A DNA stretch of 64,000 nt from Phyto melanocephala (lineage: Eukaryota > Arthropoda > Insecta > Diptera > Rhinophoridae). Where the stretch lies: assembly GCA_941918925.1 (NCBI GenBank), contig OW799233.1, positions 175,987,235 to 176,051,234 of the forward strand, read 5' to 3'. A program made the position numbers and the translations under genes. This document shows, one piece after another, positions 1 to 12,084 of the stretch (position 1 is the stretch's first letter; every line of letters starts with the position of its first letter). The notes beneath the pieces were generated by a model. That model was given only the letters and a program-made list of their open reading frames with translations, was not told where the DNA came from and made no database searches.

Positions 1-629
1 TGTAACTAAGCGTAAGTGGATCACCTCGTCTAAAAGGGTAACGGAAGCAACTATAAAATCTTTAATGTGAGGATTTGCGGCAAAAGTGGATAAATTTATA
101 AATACGACAATATTTTTATGCCTAATGAATTTTGAATTTGTACAATATTTGAATAAATTTACGTAATTTTGAGAGTTTTTATATTGAACGTTTTAAATTT
201 TTGTTTATTATTATTATTTTAATTGTTTTTAGACGATAATTTTAGTGTCAAACAATCCATTAGATATTTTATGGAGCTAAATAATCTAAAAACTATTTTT
301 AATTTTAATTAAATGTATATTTCTAAATACAAATTTTTCTCAATTGAATTCATATTGATAGTTCTGCTTAAACGGTATATTTGGATTCTCTAGCTTCTTA
401 ATATTTTTTCTAATGTTACGTTTCGTGGTTTATAAACGTTTCGTTAAGTTGTTTTTTAGCATCGTAGAATTTTTCGTAATCCTTTCATGTGTGTGGGCAT
501 CTAATATTTTTATTACACCAAAATAATCTGTAATCAGGAGAGCTTCATAATTAAATTTGCTGAAACGAAAACATCAATAATATCGGCTACGATTCTTGCG
601 ATACAAATAATTGTCTAAAATAAAATATA
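1..629. other. AT-rich non-coding stretch, nothing recognised
   Basis: No supported gene, repeat boundary or RNA was recognised here. The sequence is AT-rich with frequent stops in all frames. Confidence 0.5.
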
Positions 630-1022
630 CAATGGGCCAATTCAAAGTGGTTGCATATCAGTCATATTTGTACTATTTTATATTATTTTATGCACGCATA
701 AAATTTTTGTTAGTAATTTCCATACAAAGAAAATAATAAGACTTTACACATTTGTTTCCTATGTATAAGAAATTGTTTATGTAATACTTTTAACCATACT
801 GTCTCTCAGAGAGAATTTCTTCGCTTCTCACCTCTCAGAGAGAATATTTTCTATTTTCTTCTTTCCTGTATACATACAATTTTTAACAGCGTCATCTCTT
901 TGTCTTCTTTCTTGTATTAAATACATAATTTGTTAACAAAAGGTGTTCAAAGTCACTAGTGATATTAATATGAATTATATGACATAGAACAATATGAGAG
1001 TCTACTTTGAATTGGCCCACTG
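630..1022. mobile_element. Non-autonomous TIR element (mariner-like MITE) with TA target duplication
   Basis: The ends are inverted repeats: CAATGGGCCAATTCAAAGT on the left and ACTTTGAATTGGCCCACTG on the right. Both ends abut a TA dinucleotide, as expected for Tc1/mariner-type insertion. The 393 bp interior has no transposase reading frame and carries a repeated CTCTCAGAGAGAAT motif near 806-845. The superfamily assignment rests on the TA duplication and TIR form only. Confidence 0.75.
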
Positions 1023-1224
1023 TAACACGTGATGTGTAAATATTGCAGCATTTTTTTACTGTAAATGAGAAATTATAAATGAGTATTATATAAAATCATA
1101 AAACTAATTTCTGCTTAAAAAAAGTTAAAAAAATAAAAAATATATACAATGTATGAATGTATAAATAAATTTTATAAATTCGTTGGCTTGTTATAAAAAC
1201 TTTACAGTATAAGAAAAAACTAAA

Positions 1225-2155
1225 TCTATATATATATATAAATCAATGTGTGTTTGTATGGTTTATAGACGATAAAACGGCTGGACCGATTTCCTTGAAA
1301 TTTTCACAGAATCTTTCTGTATGTCTGGAAGGAACTATAGGCTATACTTTGGTTTGAAATTGTAAGTGGGCGGGGTGCCACGCCCTATTAAAGAATACGT
1401 ATTAAATATTGTATATCACGAAAGTTAATGCAGCTAGAGTCTTCAAATTAAGTACGGTAAACTTTGACATCCACACGAACATTCGGGTAAAAAATGGGCG
1501 GACTTTCAATAGTAGGCGTGGCGACATGAATTAAATACTAAATTTCGTATATTTGGAAAACGATATCGATTAGAGCACTAACATTTTTCAAGAGCAACTT
1601 TGACACCCAAATAAACATTTCTGGAAAAAAATGGGTACATTAGAAATAGTGGGCGTGGCAGCTCTCATAGCAATTGAATACTCGTGAAGCGATAACAGTT
1701 AGAGAACCCAAATTTTGCACAAGAAGCTTTGACATCTATATGACTATTTTAATAAGAAATGGATGCTTTAGTAATAGTGGGCGTGGCACCTGTCATATGA
1801 ATTAAATGCAAAAAATCGTTTTTCTGGGAAGCGATAATAGTTAGAGTACCCAAATTTTGCACGAGAAGCTTTGACATCTATATGACTATTTTGATAAGAA
1901 ATGGATGCTTTAGTAATAGTGGTCGTGGCACCTGTCATATTAATTAAATACAAAAATTCGTGTATCTGAGAAGCGATAATAGTTAGAGTACCCAAATTTT
2001 GCAAGAGACACTTTGATGTCTATATGATTATTTGAATAAGAAATGGTTGATTTAGTAATAGTAGGCGTGGCACTTGCAAAATAAATATATTTTTGAACTA
2101 TAAAATTTTTATTTCATTACGATGGGGGTGACGAAGCACACCGGATATTAGCTAG
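1225..2155 (+). mobile_element. Helitron (non-autonomous) with internal tandem repeats
   Basis: The element begins TCTATATATATATATA directly after an A and ends GCTAG directly before a T. This is the Helitron signature: 5' TC, 3' CTAG, insertion between A and T, no target duplication. Inside is a roughly 130 bp tandem motif containing AGTGGGCGTGGCA, repeated about four times between 1500 and 2080. No Rep/helicase frame is present. The other Helitron copies at 52466 and 63489 share the TCTATATATATA start and the repeated GGGCGTGGC-like motif. Confidence 0.8.
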
Positions 2156-3659
2156 TAAAATATAAAAGAATGAAATGAGTTTGAGCTTTTTTTTAATGGA
2201 CATAAATCCATTGTTTTCAACCATGGTTTACGAAACTATTCATGGGTGATGTGTTTGTTAGTGGAATTAAAGAAAACGTTAAAAACGCGATTTCGAAAAA
2301 AGAAATCGAGAAAAACGCCCTTATTATATAAGGCCATCGATATGCATGTTGATAGGAATATTATTTAATATTTTTTATTCTCTTTTTGTTGTGATTTTCT
2401 TAAAGTTCCATTTTACTTAAATTACGTAAATTAAATAATTTTTTTCAACTTTAAAGCTGTAAAAAAAATTAAATTAGTTAAAATATTATTAAGAATTAAT
2501 CTCACTTATGAACTACTAAAAGTAATATACCGAATGTTTGTAGAGATTTCTGTTAACGCGATTATAATTTGTGCTAAGTTTGTTTTGTCAACTTATCGTG
2601 GTTCAGTTCTGAAATAATACTGTGAGCAGTGTTCACAATATTTTGTTTAGAAGTGAGGCTCATTTTTGACCTAATGAACATGTCAGTAACCAAACATTAC
2701 ATATTATTATATCCTTGTTGACAGAAAATGATTTTAAACATGTAGTCAAATTTCCGACCTCGTTTTTCAAACATTTTCAAGTCATCCAACGATGCTAGTT
2801 TACTTGCATTCTACTTTATATAGGCTCAGAGAAAATAATCAAAAACTTTTAAATTACAAAACTTACTAATTAACTGAAGCACTCCGAAAACTGACAAGTT
2901 CGTAAAATGATGACCTTTGTGAGAAAATTTTTCAACGCGGTGTACGGTATGTAGCAATGTGGCAATTTTGTTTCCTAACAAGTCTTATTAACTCCAAAAA
3001 TCACAAGACAGAATACTAGAAATGTTCCGTCAAGTCTAAACTTATACCTAAAACAACCGATAACTCCAAAATAAATTTTAACAGCATTCATTTTTAATTG
3101 ATTATGGTCGCGATTAAATGATTGCAAACATTTTCTTTTTGACAATAGCTTAGCAATTTTGAACGTACTTGTTCTAAATAAATTAGGAATAAAAGTTATT
3201 ATTTGCTTCAAAAATTGTTTATGGTAAAATATGTATGTATTTCGATAGGAGGTTATAGCAGAAAAAAATACATTTGTTGTTGTCATAATAAAGCAAATAA
3301 AATCAGTGCAAAAAAATCGCTCAAAAAATGAATTTTTCACGTTCAAAGTACGAAAAGTAAAGAACACCAAGGATACTAAAAAAATGTGATCAAAAGTTAA
3401 AGAAAGTTTTTTTTGTTGCTGCATTGACAACGGGATAAAAATAGCTGGACATAAATAGAGTCCAAGTTTGAAGTATCATTTTGATTTTTTAATCGCTACA
3501 GAGATAAGATTCGAAGCTTTAAGTTCCAAAAAAAAATTAATTTAGACGAAGAGAGTTTGTGGTTTCAAATGAAGGTGCCAATCTTCTAAGACTAAAGCTA
3601 TTTTTTTTTAATTCTTCTGACGGTATCTCTCAAAGCTTAAGCATTCATATTGGAAATTA
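2156..3659. other. Non-coding stretch, nothing recognised
   Basis: AT-rich DNA without a recognised gene. A 151-codon minus-strand open frame at 2975-3430 has biased, low-complexity composition and no family motif that I recognise. I do not annotate it as a gene. Confidence 0.4.
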
Positions 3660-4497
3660 TAGAATTGAATGAATATGTTTGGGGGTTGTTCTTGATAGTG
3701 ATCTGTCGTTTATTAATCATGTTGATCTTGTATCTGGTAAAGTCTGGGAACATTGAGAACAATTTACTCTACTAATCTGTTTCTGCCTTTTCGTATTAGA
3801 CGTAGATTGGCTCATGCTCTTCTTATGCCACAGGTGCTATACTGCCGTGAAGTTGTTTCTGCCGCATCGGAATTTACATTCAATAAGTTGAGACTTATTG
3901 TAAATATGATTGTTAGATTTGTCTATAATTTTAGGCTTTGGGATCATATTTCGTCTTATGTTCATAATTTTCTTGCCTGTACTTTTATGAATTTTGTTAA
4001 CTTTCGTAATCTGAGTTTGTTTCACAATGTGATGAGTAATGGTTTTCCTTCTCCTTTACGTAATAAATTTGTTTTTTTTTTGCGATTTTCTCGTAATCTT
4101 CAACTTTATATTACTAGGATTTTTAGATTGATTTTTGGAGATCTTTTGTGGTGAGAATTGCACGTTGCTGAAATTATTATTATGTTATTATGTCTAAGCT
4201 AATAACTATATTTGAATTGCTACTAATTTGGACTATTTACATATATTTTCTGCTTAATTTTTATTTCTTTTTATTGTGGCTGGGGAGCTAATTTCGTGCT
4301 TTTGTGATTAGTAATCTGACTTTTTTTTTTAATAAATTATATTTTTATAATCATTTTTGGTATTTTATATTTTTATATGAATTTATGCACAAATTAAATC
4401 TAATAACTTAGGTTCTTTATTATACATAATACATAAAACATATTTTTAATATGGTCTGGAAAGCTTTGTATTGCTGCGTTGAATAAATAAATAAAAA
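3660..4497 (+). mobile_element. Degenerate LINE 3' end (reverse transcriptase thumb region)
   Basis: Conceptual translation on the plus strand gives the characteristic non-LTR RT C-terminal stretch. It contains a GVVLDSDLSFINHVDLVSGKV segment near 3685-3745, a frameshift or stop, then an open frame (3753-4154) with RRRLAHALLMPQVLYCREV. The copy ends in a short AATAAATAAATAAAAAAAT tail near 4480-4497. It is broken by frameshifts and is non-functional. It resembles the minus-strand copy at 5219-6140 and is probably from the same LINE family. Confidence 0.65.
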
Positions 4498-5218
4498 AAT
4501 ATCAAGAAATTAATCTTCTGGAAAAATTAAATTAAAAATCGCATTATTTCTCGTAGAGGACAAGTGAATTAGCCACTAATATCGTTCGATTTGACAACTT
4601 TAGACTATTGTTTGTGCATTTTTTTGATATCGAAAATGTACAGTTCAAGAGTTTAAAACCCACATTATCGAGCAGATGTTAACAATTGAAAACTGTGATT
4701 AAGAATTTTGGTAAAAGATTGCGAGCCTGCCGAGCCAGTAGGGCGGTCACTTAAAAAATTCTTTATTTTTAATAATATTAAAATGATGCATACCTCCAAA
4801 TTTGGGCACTTTTGATATTTTAGCTGACTTCTTTGTTTTCAGGCTAGAAACTATATTTTGTGGAGGAACTTGGACGTCAAATTTAAGACAAAAAGACAGT
4901 CGATATTTCTAAAAAAAATTCCTAGTGTAGCAGGTTATTTGCACCTGTAACAAGAGTATGTCGTTCGTGACGTTAGGAACAATAAACTTAAAAATGAAAA
5001 TCGAAAGGTACTTGGAGAAGAGATTTAAATCTTTAGCAAGAAAGCATGAAGTATTTATTTTTTTGTGCCCGACGTAGCATTCTGCAATTACTGCTTTATT
5101 AAAAACTTTACTTAAATAATGTGTTTTTGATGCTTCTAAAGCAAATTAATAAAATTTTACAAAACTCACGATGCTGGGTTTTGGCCAAATAAAATATTAA
5201 GAAAATAAGTCGCAAATA
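4498..5218. other. Non-coding stretch between two LINE remnants
   Basis: AT-rich sequence without a recognised gene, RNA or clear repeat boundary. Confidence 0.4.
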
Positions 5219-5219
5219 T

Positions 5220-5263
<44 letters not shown>

Positions 5264-6140
5264 TATCAATACAATGAAAGCCTTCTTGGCCAATAAGAAA
5301 TGTATTGTACAAATTAAAACTATGCATAAAGAAATATAAGCAAATACAAAATATATATATAAAAATAAATGTAAATAAACATTATGTAATAAAATAAAGT
5401 ATATTATAAACTAACAAAAAAATAAATTGATTAATTATTAAATCAGCTGATTTGGCTCCCCAGCCATATAAATATTACCACAAACGTAATGAAAATAAAT
5501 TAATATATTATATTATAATATATTATATTATAACCCTATATCCAATGTTAAAAAATTAAGATTGAGTATCATTAAAATAATCCAACAGTTTTTTCTTATA
5601 GGTATTAGTAGAATAAGAAAAAAGTTTAAGATCCCTAGGAAGCAAACTCCAGACACGGTGAACTCTTTTAACAAAAGAGTGATCAAAAATAGCTAGATGT
5701 CCAAGAGGAACGAGAATTTGAACATTACGTGTCGAGTTAATAAAAGAAAATACATTAGCAAGAAAATTAGGTTTTCCAGATTTAATAACCTTATAAAAAT
5801 GAAGCAAAATACGAAGATTTAAATAATCCTTAAATTTACATTTTAAAAATATTGGAATAAGATTAGAGGTTCTATTATGTTCTCCAATTTTGACATTAAA
5901 CACGTAGCGTATTATTTTTTTTATAGTGGCCTCAATAATATTAATATTACAAGCCCAAGTAGCAGAAAAAACTTCAAGGCAATAGTTAATACGAGACATG
6001 ATAAGCGAAATAGCAAGTAGATTTCTTATATATTGTGGCGTATAAGCTTTTAAAGAATAAAGCCTCCTTAAAACTATACAACTCTTATTAGCGATAAAAT
6101 TAATATGATCCTTAAAATTTAGCTTTAAAATATGGCATAG
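5219..6140 (-). mobile_element. 5'-truncated LINE with (TAAA)n tail
   Basis: On the minus strand the RT thumb/C-terminal coding region runs from about 6135 (LKLNFKDHINFIANKSC...) into an open frame at 5999-5556. That frame contains INYCLEVFSATWACNI and the C-terminal WSLLPRDLKLFSYSTNTYKK segment. The 3' end is a perfect TAAA tetranucleotide array read on the minus strand (about 5219-5262 on the plus strand). This is the usual 3' tail of this sort of non-LTR element. The 5' part (endonuclease and RT catalytic region) is missing. Confidence 0.7.
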
Positions 6141-6836
6141 ACCTCCGTGGAAAGTGGTATTTAGCAGCTGGAAATTAATCTTATAATATTGGAAGTGTGT
6201 TATAATAATTCCGTAAATTATCTCCGTTTTTATAATGTGTTAAGAAATAAAGCAAAATTTAAAAGTATATGTTATGCTTCCCATTTTCTAATTTCATTAA
6301 ATTGTAACATAAATAGTAGTCTTAAATCTACATAAACATCTAATCAAAATGAAAGTTTAATATTAAAACAAGGTCCCATTCAGTATCAATACTTTGAGTT
6401 TAACTTACTTAATGAAGAAAAATCTCAATGATGATAGATTTACACTTTACGGATTAGTCTAAACCATTTTATTTAAATCATTTTCCGAAAATGATTTTTT
6501 TTAATTTTCTAAAACAGTTTGTTGGCTTATTTGTCCTATTCGTCATTCCAATCTCAGTTTGTGGTCATCAATGATGAGATGTCTAAAACAACTTAGAATA
6601 TGCTTTTTAAATGTTAAAAATTTTCATTGGTTTTGAATTTATATTTGTCACTAATGGCTTAATAATATAAAAAATAAAACTTTATAAAGTTGTTGCTTTC
6701 GTAATTTGTACCTGTTTAATAAATTTTGAAAAAGTAATTTTACACTGCATAGTTCGTAATAGAAATCTTTATTTTTCCTAGAATTTTTAAATCAAAATTT
6801 TTTTATTTTGTTTTTTTAAGTAAGCTAAGTCCTTAT
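6141..6836. other. Non-coding stretch, nothing recognised
   Basis: AT-rich with no recognised gene or repeat. Confidence 0.4.
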
Positions 6837-7274
6837 CAAGGCGAATTTACATCATGTGAAGTTATTAAAGCAGCTATTTATCAGCTGAGCACTCTTTTTA
6901 ATATTGAAATGTCAAATTTTGTTTGTGTTTTTATGTGTGCTTCTACTTTTTTATTGTTTACATTTGTGGACGCCATTAGTTGAAAAATTTTTAAAATTGT
7001 GAAAAATTGTGTAAATTCTCTTAAAAATTTAAAAAAAAGAGATAAAAAAAATTGTGAATTGTGAAAAATTTAATAAAACGTTAAAAAAATTAAATAATAC
7101 AGACTATTTTTATTTGTGAATATGAATATGTATGTAAACAAACGTGTTTTTTATTTTTGATTTCGTAAACAACTTTTTGACAGCTCAAGTTAGTTTACAC
7201 TAACAAAATACACGTTGTATTTTTTCACTTTGTAGTTGTTTTAGCGACGAGTTCACCTTATTAAATTCACCTTG
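6837..7274. mobile_element. CAAGGC-family MITE, 8-bp target duplication
   Basis: Starts CAAGGCGAATTTACATCATG and ends TTAAATTCACCTTG. The flanks GTCCTTAT (left) and GTCCTCAT (right) form an 8-bp duplication with one mismatch. The interior (AGTTATTAAAGCAGCT..., GTAGTTGTTTTAGC) is shared with the copy at 47982-48412. There is no coding capacity. The 8-bp duplication suggests a hAT-type origin (inference). Confidence 0.75.
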
Positions 7275-7390
7275 GTCCTCATGATAGAATTATTAGATAC
7301 TGGAATAGATTGCCTTTGGAATTAGGCACGTTTACGCATTCTAATAATGATTTCAAATTAAAACTAATGAAGCATTTTGATTCTTTTTAG
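7275..7390 (+). mobile_element. LINE RT C-terminal fragment
   Basis: The plus frame reads HDRIIRYWNRLPLELGTFTH followed by SNNDFKLKLMKHFDSF and a stop. This is the conserved W-N-x-LP C-terminal segment of LINE ORF2 proteins and resembles the end of the ORF in the LINE at 5219-6140. It lies directly beside the MITE at 6837-7274, so the MITE may have inserted into this LINE copy. Confidence 0.5.
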
Positions 7391-7539
7391 TAACTCTTGT
7401 TTTGTAAACTGTGGTGATGAATTTTTCTAACTGGACTATTTTTTGATAACTCCTTATATTTAATCTTAATATGTATATGAACTTACGTTCGGGAAGCAAA
7501 TATTCTTAATAAGAAATTATTTTGTTATTGAGACGTTTT

Positions 7540-7960
7540 TATACCCTTCACACAGTGAAAAAGGGTATAAATAGGTTTGTCATTCCGTTTGAAATTTCTA
7601 CAATTTTCATTTCCGACCCCATAAAGTATATATTTTCTGCATTATTATGAATAGGGGAGTCGATTAAGCTGTATCAGTCTGTCCGTGTGTATGTTGAAAT
7701 CAACTTTTTGAAGCCCCTCGACATCGCTTTGGACCCGGGTGAGGTATTAAAATATCAGAAATATTCGGGAGTAGATCGGTATTGAAAATCAGAAACATCG
7801 GAAACAACTAAGATATGAGCAAAAACCCACGACCACATCGATTTTTTTTTTCACAAAAACAACATTACAACAACAACATACATACATGCAAACGTGTATA
7901 CTGGTTAGAGAAAACGTGGCATCGAATCCCAGCTGAGCCAAAAAAAAATTTTTTTTATAT
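7540..7960. repeat. Dispersed repeat family (ACCCTTCACAC...GAGATATGAGC type)
   Basis: Contains the string GGGTATAAATAGGTTTGTCATTCC, CATTTCCGACCCCATAAAGT and a TGAGCAAAAACCCACGACCAC segment. Clearly related sequence recurs near 48589-49050, 51570-52400 (inverted) and 60215-61475. No coding region. The family's class is not identified. Confidence 0.65.
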
Positions 7961-9107
7961 TTTTTTTTTATTTTTTATTAAATCTATTATTTATATTTTT
8001 ATTATTATATAAAATTAAAATATATATAATAAATATAAAACAAAAAAACAAATAAAAAAAAAATTAATTAAAAAAAAAAATAAAAAATAAATTTAAAAAA
8101 AAATTTTTTTAAAAAATTTAACTGTCAAACGAACTATCGTACTTTACATTTATAATCTGTATTGTAGTCTGGCAAATTATTATTGATAGATTGACGCTTG
8201 TCGTTGAACGCGTTATGGTCAAAGGAGATCGTTACCGACCTTGAGAAATTATAATTTGTTTGAAAATATGGATGGCTTTGATCCGGTGGAGATGTGGTTT
8301 CATCTGGTTGGCGGTTGGTTTGTTTTTTAGCAAAACTATTTTTTGTGGATATTAGCCAATTGATTGCTACATTTTTAATACCAAATAAAACTAGAAAAAG
8401 TTTATTTAAAAAGAGCTGAGCATTTTCATATCACCTTTTTTGGTCATTATTCTGATTTAATGATATTTTTTAAATTTTTTGTATACTCCTTAACAACATA
8501 AATTAAAAAAATATAAAATTTTTTTTTTTTTTTAAAACCTATTTATTCTTATATTGATTTTCTTGCGCTTTTTACCCTTTTTTGAATAGAGATGACAACA
8601 CTGCTGGGCACCATTCTTGCCCACCACCACTTTCTTTAGATTGTTGATGATCGGGTTGAAAACGGGTAATAAAAAACACATATTTTGTGAATTTCATATT
8701 TTTTTATTTATGTTTTTATTGATTTGACTGATTTACATAGATTTAACGTGAAATATAAAATAAACATGAACTTTTGCTTGCAAAAGCGTGTCGTTTGAAT
8801 GTTAGTGATTTATTTTAATATTCTTTAAAAGATCTCGTATATTTAAAGATACTTTCTTTCCTACATACATTTCTTTCCTACATACATATGTGGGTATATA
8901 TTTTAAGAAATATCTTAAACATAATATAAAAATTTTGATATAAAATTAAAAATTTTCTGAAATGCAATAAAAATAAAATTATAGGTAATAGCAATTATTT
9001 TAAACAAAATATTTAATCCTAAAGATGTGCTATATTAAATAATTTAAAAAAATACAGAAAAATAGTAGTAACTCAAAGCATGGGTTTTTTTTTTACAATA
9101 ATTAAAA
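7961..9107. other. AT-rich, low-complexity stretch
   Basis: Contains long A/T runs (7930-8115 and others) and no recognised gene. Confidence 0.4.
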
Positions 9108-9680
9108 AATATATAATAGTTTTTTCAAGCTTAAGGTCCTTTCAATAATAAAAATTTTTTTGGTTTTATTTTATATTATTTGATCAATATTTCGCTACCT
9201 CTTTGTGTAGCATCATCAGGATACGAGTTCTTTATTATCTATATATTTGTTTTTTGTTGGTTTAGTGTCTTGATATTTGTTATTTTATAAATTTATAGTT
9301 TGATTAACAGATTGAAAATAATATAAAAATTTTTTTTTTTTTTTTTTTTTTGAAACATTTTGTCATATATAAAAATTGTACAAAAAATGTAGTATAACAA
9401 AAATCTTTAATTAACAAAAATGTATTATAACAAAAATTGTTGAAAAAGTTTTATAGTATTATAAGAATATGTGTAATAATAGAAAAAATGTATAACAATA
9501 ATTCCATAATTTATAAAAGTATTAACAGTAATTATATAAATTATTGTCTATACTTTAACATAAAAATATGTTGGTTTTGTACAGAATATTACAAATATTA
9601 TATAAAATTGTTAACAGAAAATGTTATGTTACATACATATGAAACAATAATTATATATGTATGAATGTATTGATGAAAAA
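9108..9680 (+). repeat. Left inverted arm (pseudo-LTR) of the Penelope-like element
   Basis: Reverse complement of 12265-12840 with only small length differences in homopolymer runs. It carries the minus-strand hammerhead-like core at 9190-9219 and a 75-codon open frame (9437-9664) whose stop overlaps the main ORF start as ATGA. The identical 75-codon frame is present inverted at 12281-12508 because the arm is duplicated. The composition is very AT-rich, so I do not call that frame a gene. Confidence 0.85.
9190..9219 (-). ncRNA. Hammerhead-like ribozyme core, left arm
   Basis: The minus strand reads CTGATGA, then GCTAC, an 8-nt loop, GTAGC, then GAAA. This is the conserved hammerhead catalytic core around a 5-bp helix II. 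It is the inverted copy of the motif at 12729-12758. Confidence 0.65.
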
Positions 9681-12084
9681 TTTTATTAGGGATAAGGTGA
9701 TTAGAACGAAGTCTTCAATAACTTTTCTAATTAAATGCAGGAATGCAGGGATTATTCCAAAGTTTATTTCAAACTCAACAAAGAATGTTCCCGGAATTTT
9801 TAATATAAAGAGATTTCCAGGAATTCAGCGTAGTATTAACAACTTTACCACATATTTTCACACCAAAATTTTGAAATTAACTTTAAAGGAAAAACATGAG
9901 TTATTGAAACATTTTCAAAGTGAGTTGGTGATCATAGAAGGTAATTTAAGAAAATTTTTAGGAACTGAAGAGATGCAAAGTTTTTTACAATATGAAGATA
10001 GATTATCTTCTTCTTATAATAGAAAGATTAAGAATTTTCATATAAGGAAATTTAGTTGTTTGCGAAATATACAGGGCAAAGAGTTTGGTATTAGGTTTAA
10101 TAGGAAATGGTTTGTTAACAAGACTGACTTAGATATACCAGATGAGGTACAATGGACTCTTTCACTTGGGCATAAACATGCTTTACCTATTAAAAAGGAA
10201 GAATTTCCTATGTTGAATATTATAACTGAAGGAGAGGACTTTATACAGACATTACAAGATAAGGAGGAGCAGGAAATAGCTAGGACGAAGTTGACAACGA
10301 TCATTGATAGTCATTTGAACAGGATGAAATTAAGTAATAAGGATAAATTTATAATGGATAGAGTTAATGTTACCAAAAATTACTTAAGGACTAATAGGGA
10401 TTTACTTATTTTAGAAGCAGATAAAGGTAACACAACTGTAGCTTTAATGAGGGAAGATTATATCATAAGAATGGATAATATTGTAGGAGATATAACGAAA
10501 TATAAATTAGTTAATAAGGATCCTACAAGTAGACTGCAAAAGAGGAATAATGATTTCGTTGAGGAACTTTTTAGACGGAATATCATTACAGTTAATGAGA
10601 AGAATAAACTTAAGACTAATATTGCTACTGCACCTAGATTATATGGATTACCGAAAATCCACAAGGAAGATTTTCCCCTAAGACCCATTTGTTCGTTTGT
10701 GAATTCTCCATCTTACGGACTTTGTAAATATATTTCTACCATTTTAAAGAAGGTAACTGAAAATTCAACATATAATGTTAAGGATTCAATACAATTTAAA
10801 GAAAGGATTAAGGACCAATGTATTATGAATGGGGAAAAATTAATTTCATTGGATGTAGTTTCATTATTTCCGAGTATACCTGTTGCCTTAGCATTAGAGA
10901 TAATAGAAGAAAAATGGAGTATTATTGAAAAATACACGAAAATAAATAAAGATTTATTTAAACATATTCTTAAGTTTTGTATAGAGGACAATAGATATTT
11001 CCAATATAATGGAAAGATATTTATGCAACATGAAGGACTTCCTATGGGATCTCCTGCTTCACCAATTGTTGCAGACATAGTTATGGAAAAATTACTAGAC
11101 TCTTGTATTCAGAAAATGAATATAAAACCGAAATTAATGACTAAATATGTAGATGATTTATTTTGTATTATGCCTGAACAGTTTATTGATCAAATGTTAG
11201 ATATTTTTAATGATTTTACTTCTTCAATTAAATTCACTATAGAAAGGGAATGTGATTTGAGACTACCCTATTTAGATACATTAGTTATAAGAAAGGGTAA
11301 TAAGTTGTTAATGGATTGGTACCAAAAACCCACTGCTTCAGGTAGGATTATAAACTATAATTCTAGCCACAATAGACAAGTGAAAATTAATACGGCTAGA
11401 AATTTTGTGGGAAGAGTATTAAAAATTAGTGATAAAGTTTTTCATAGGAAGAATAAGGTCATTATTAAGGATATACTTATTGATAATGATTTTCCAATTG
11501 GACTAATTTATCAATTTATTAATCATTTTGATGAAAGGAGAGAGGATAACTCAGTGAATATAGTTGAACCAAAAATTTATAAATCGTTAACGTATGTACC
11601 AGGGATGTCAGAAAGGTTAAATAATTCAAAAGTTTTTGATTATAATAAATATGGGATGACTTATAGAATGAACAATACAATAGGTAGATTATTTAGTAAT
11701 ACTAAGGACAAAATACAGAAATGGGATATGTCAAATATAGTATATAAAATACCTTGCGGGGGAAATGATGGGGAAAGTTGTGATAAGGTTTATATAGGAA
11801 CGACAAAAAATAAACTTAGGACAAGAATTGCTGGACATAAATCTGACCAAAAGTATAGAAATATTTCTTCACAAAAAACAGCATTATCTTCTCATTGTTC
11901 CAACTCTGATCACTTTCCGAACTTTGAAAATGTATCAGTTTTAAATATAGAAAATAATTATAAACGTAGATATATGTTAGAAATGTTACAGATAATTAAT
12001 GTACCAACTACACAGAGAATTAATTATAAAGTAGATACAGATAATGTTGCACAGAGTTACAGACATTTAGTACATAAGAAATAA
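9661..12084 (+). CDS. Penelope-like element polyprotein (reverse transcriptase + GIY-YIG endonuclease)
   Basis: An 807-residue intact ORF. The RT has a motif-A-like LDVVSLFPSIP near residue 397, GLPMGSPASPIVAD near residue 460 and the catalytic YVDD near residue 495. Upstream ADKGNTTVAL and LYGLPKIHK segments are typical of Penelope-type RTs, which are related to telomerase RTs. The C-terminus has a GIY-YIG nuclease: NIVYKIPCGG near residue 696, a Cys, then KVYIGTTKNKLRTRIAGH near residue 708. The product copies the element's RNA at a nicked chromosomal target. The ATG at 9661 is used because it opens the longest uninterrupted frame, although it lies inside the left arm. There is no frameshift or stop. 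No intron was seen. Confidence 0.93.
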   Translation: MNVLMKNFIRDKVIRTKSSITFLIKCRNAGIIPKFISNSTKNVPGIFNIKRFPGIQRSINNFTTYFHTKILKLTLKEKHELLKHFQSELVIIEGNLRKFLGTEEMQSFLQYEDRLSSSYNRKIKNFHIRKFSCLRNIQGKEFGIRFNRKWFVNKTDLDIPDEVQWTLSLGHKHALPIKKEEFPMLNIITEGEDFIQTLQDKEEQEIARTKLTTIIDSHLNRMKLSNKDKFIMDRVNVTKNYLRTNRDLLILEADKGNTTVALMREDYIIRMDNIVGDITKYKLVNKDPTSRLQKRNNDFVEELFRRNIITVNEKNKLKTNIATAPRLYGLPKIHKEDFPLRPICSFVNSPSYGLCKYISTILKKVTENSTYNVKDSIQFKERIKDQCIMNGEKLISLDVVSLFPSIPVALALEIIEEKWSIIEKYTKINKDLFKHILKFCIEDNRYFQYNGKIFMQHEGLPMGSPASPIVADIVMEKLLDSCIQKMNIKPKLMTKYVDDLFCIMPEQFIDQMLDIFNDFTSSIKFTIERECDLRLPYLDTLVIRKGNKLLMDWYQKPTASGRIINYNSSHNRQVKINTARNFVGRVLKISDKVFHRKNKVIIKDILIDNDFPIGLIYQFINHFDERREDNSVNIVEPKIYKSLTYVPGMSERLNNSKVFDYNKYGMTYRMNNTIGRLFSNTKDKIQKWDMSNIVYKIPCGGNDGESCDKVYIGTTKNKLRTRIAGHKSDQKYRNISSQKTALSSHCSNSDHFPNFENVSVLNIENNYKRRYMLEMLQIINVPTTQRINYKVDTDNVAQSYRHLVHKK

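Noticed and set aside
2975..3430. 151-codon minus-strand open frame
   Set aside because: Rich in Phe/Ile/Lys as expected from AT-rich noise, with no domain motif that I recognise and no exon-type context.
7895..7945. tRNA-like A/B boxes (TGGTTAGAG, GGCATCGAATCCC) suggesting a tRNA-derived SINE
   Set aside because: The two boxes are too close for a pol III promoter, no cloverleaf can be drawn, and the sequence belongs to the larger dispersed repeat.
9437..9664. 75-codon frame in the Penelope arms as a gene
   Set aside because: Present twice only because the arm is duplicated. It is AT-rich with no known domain.
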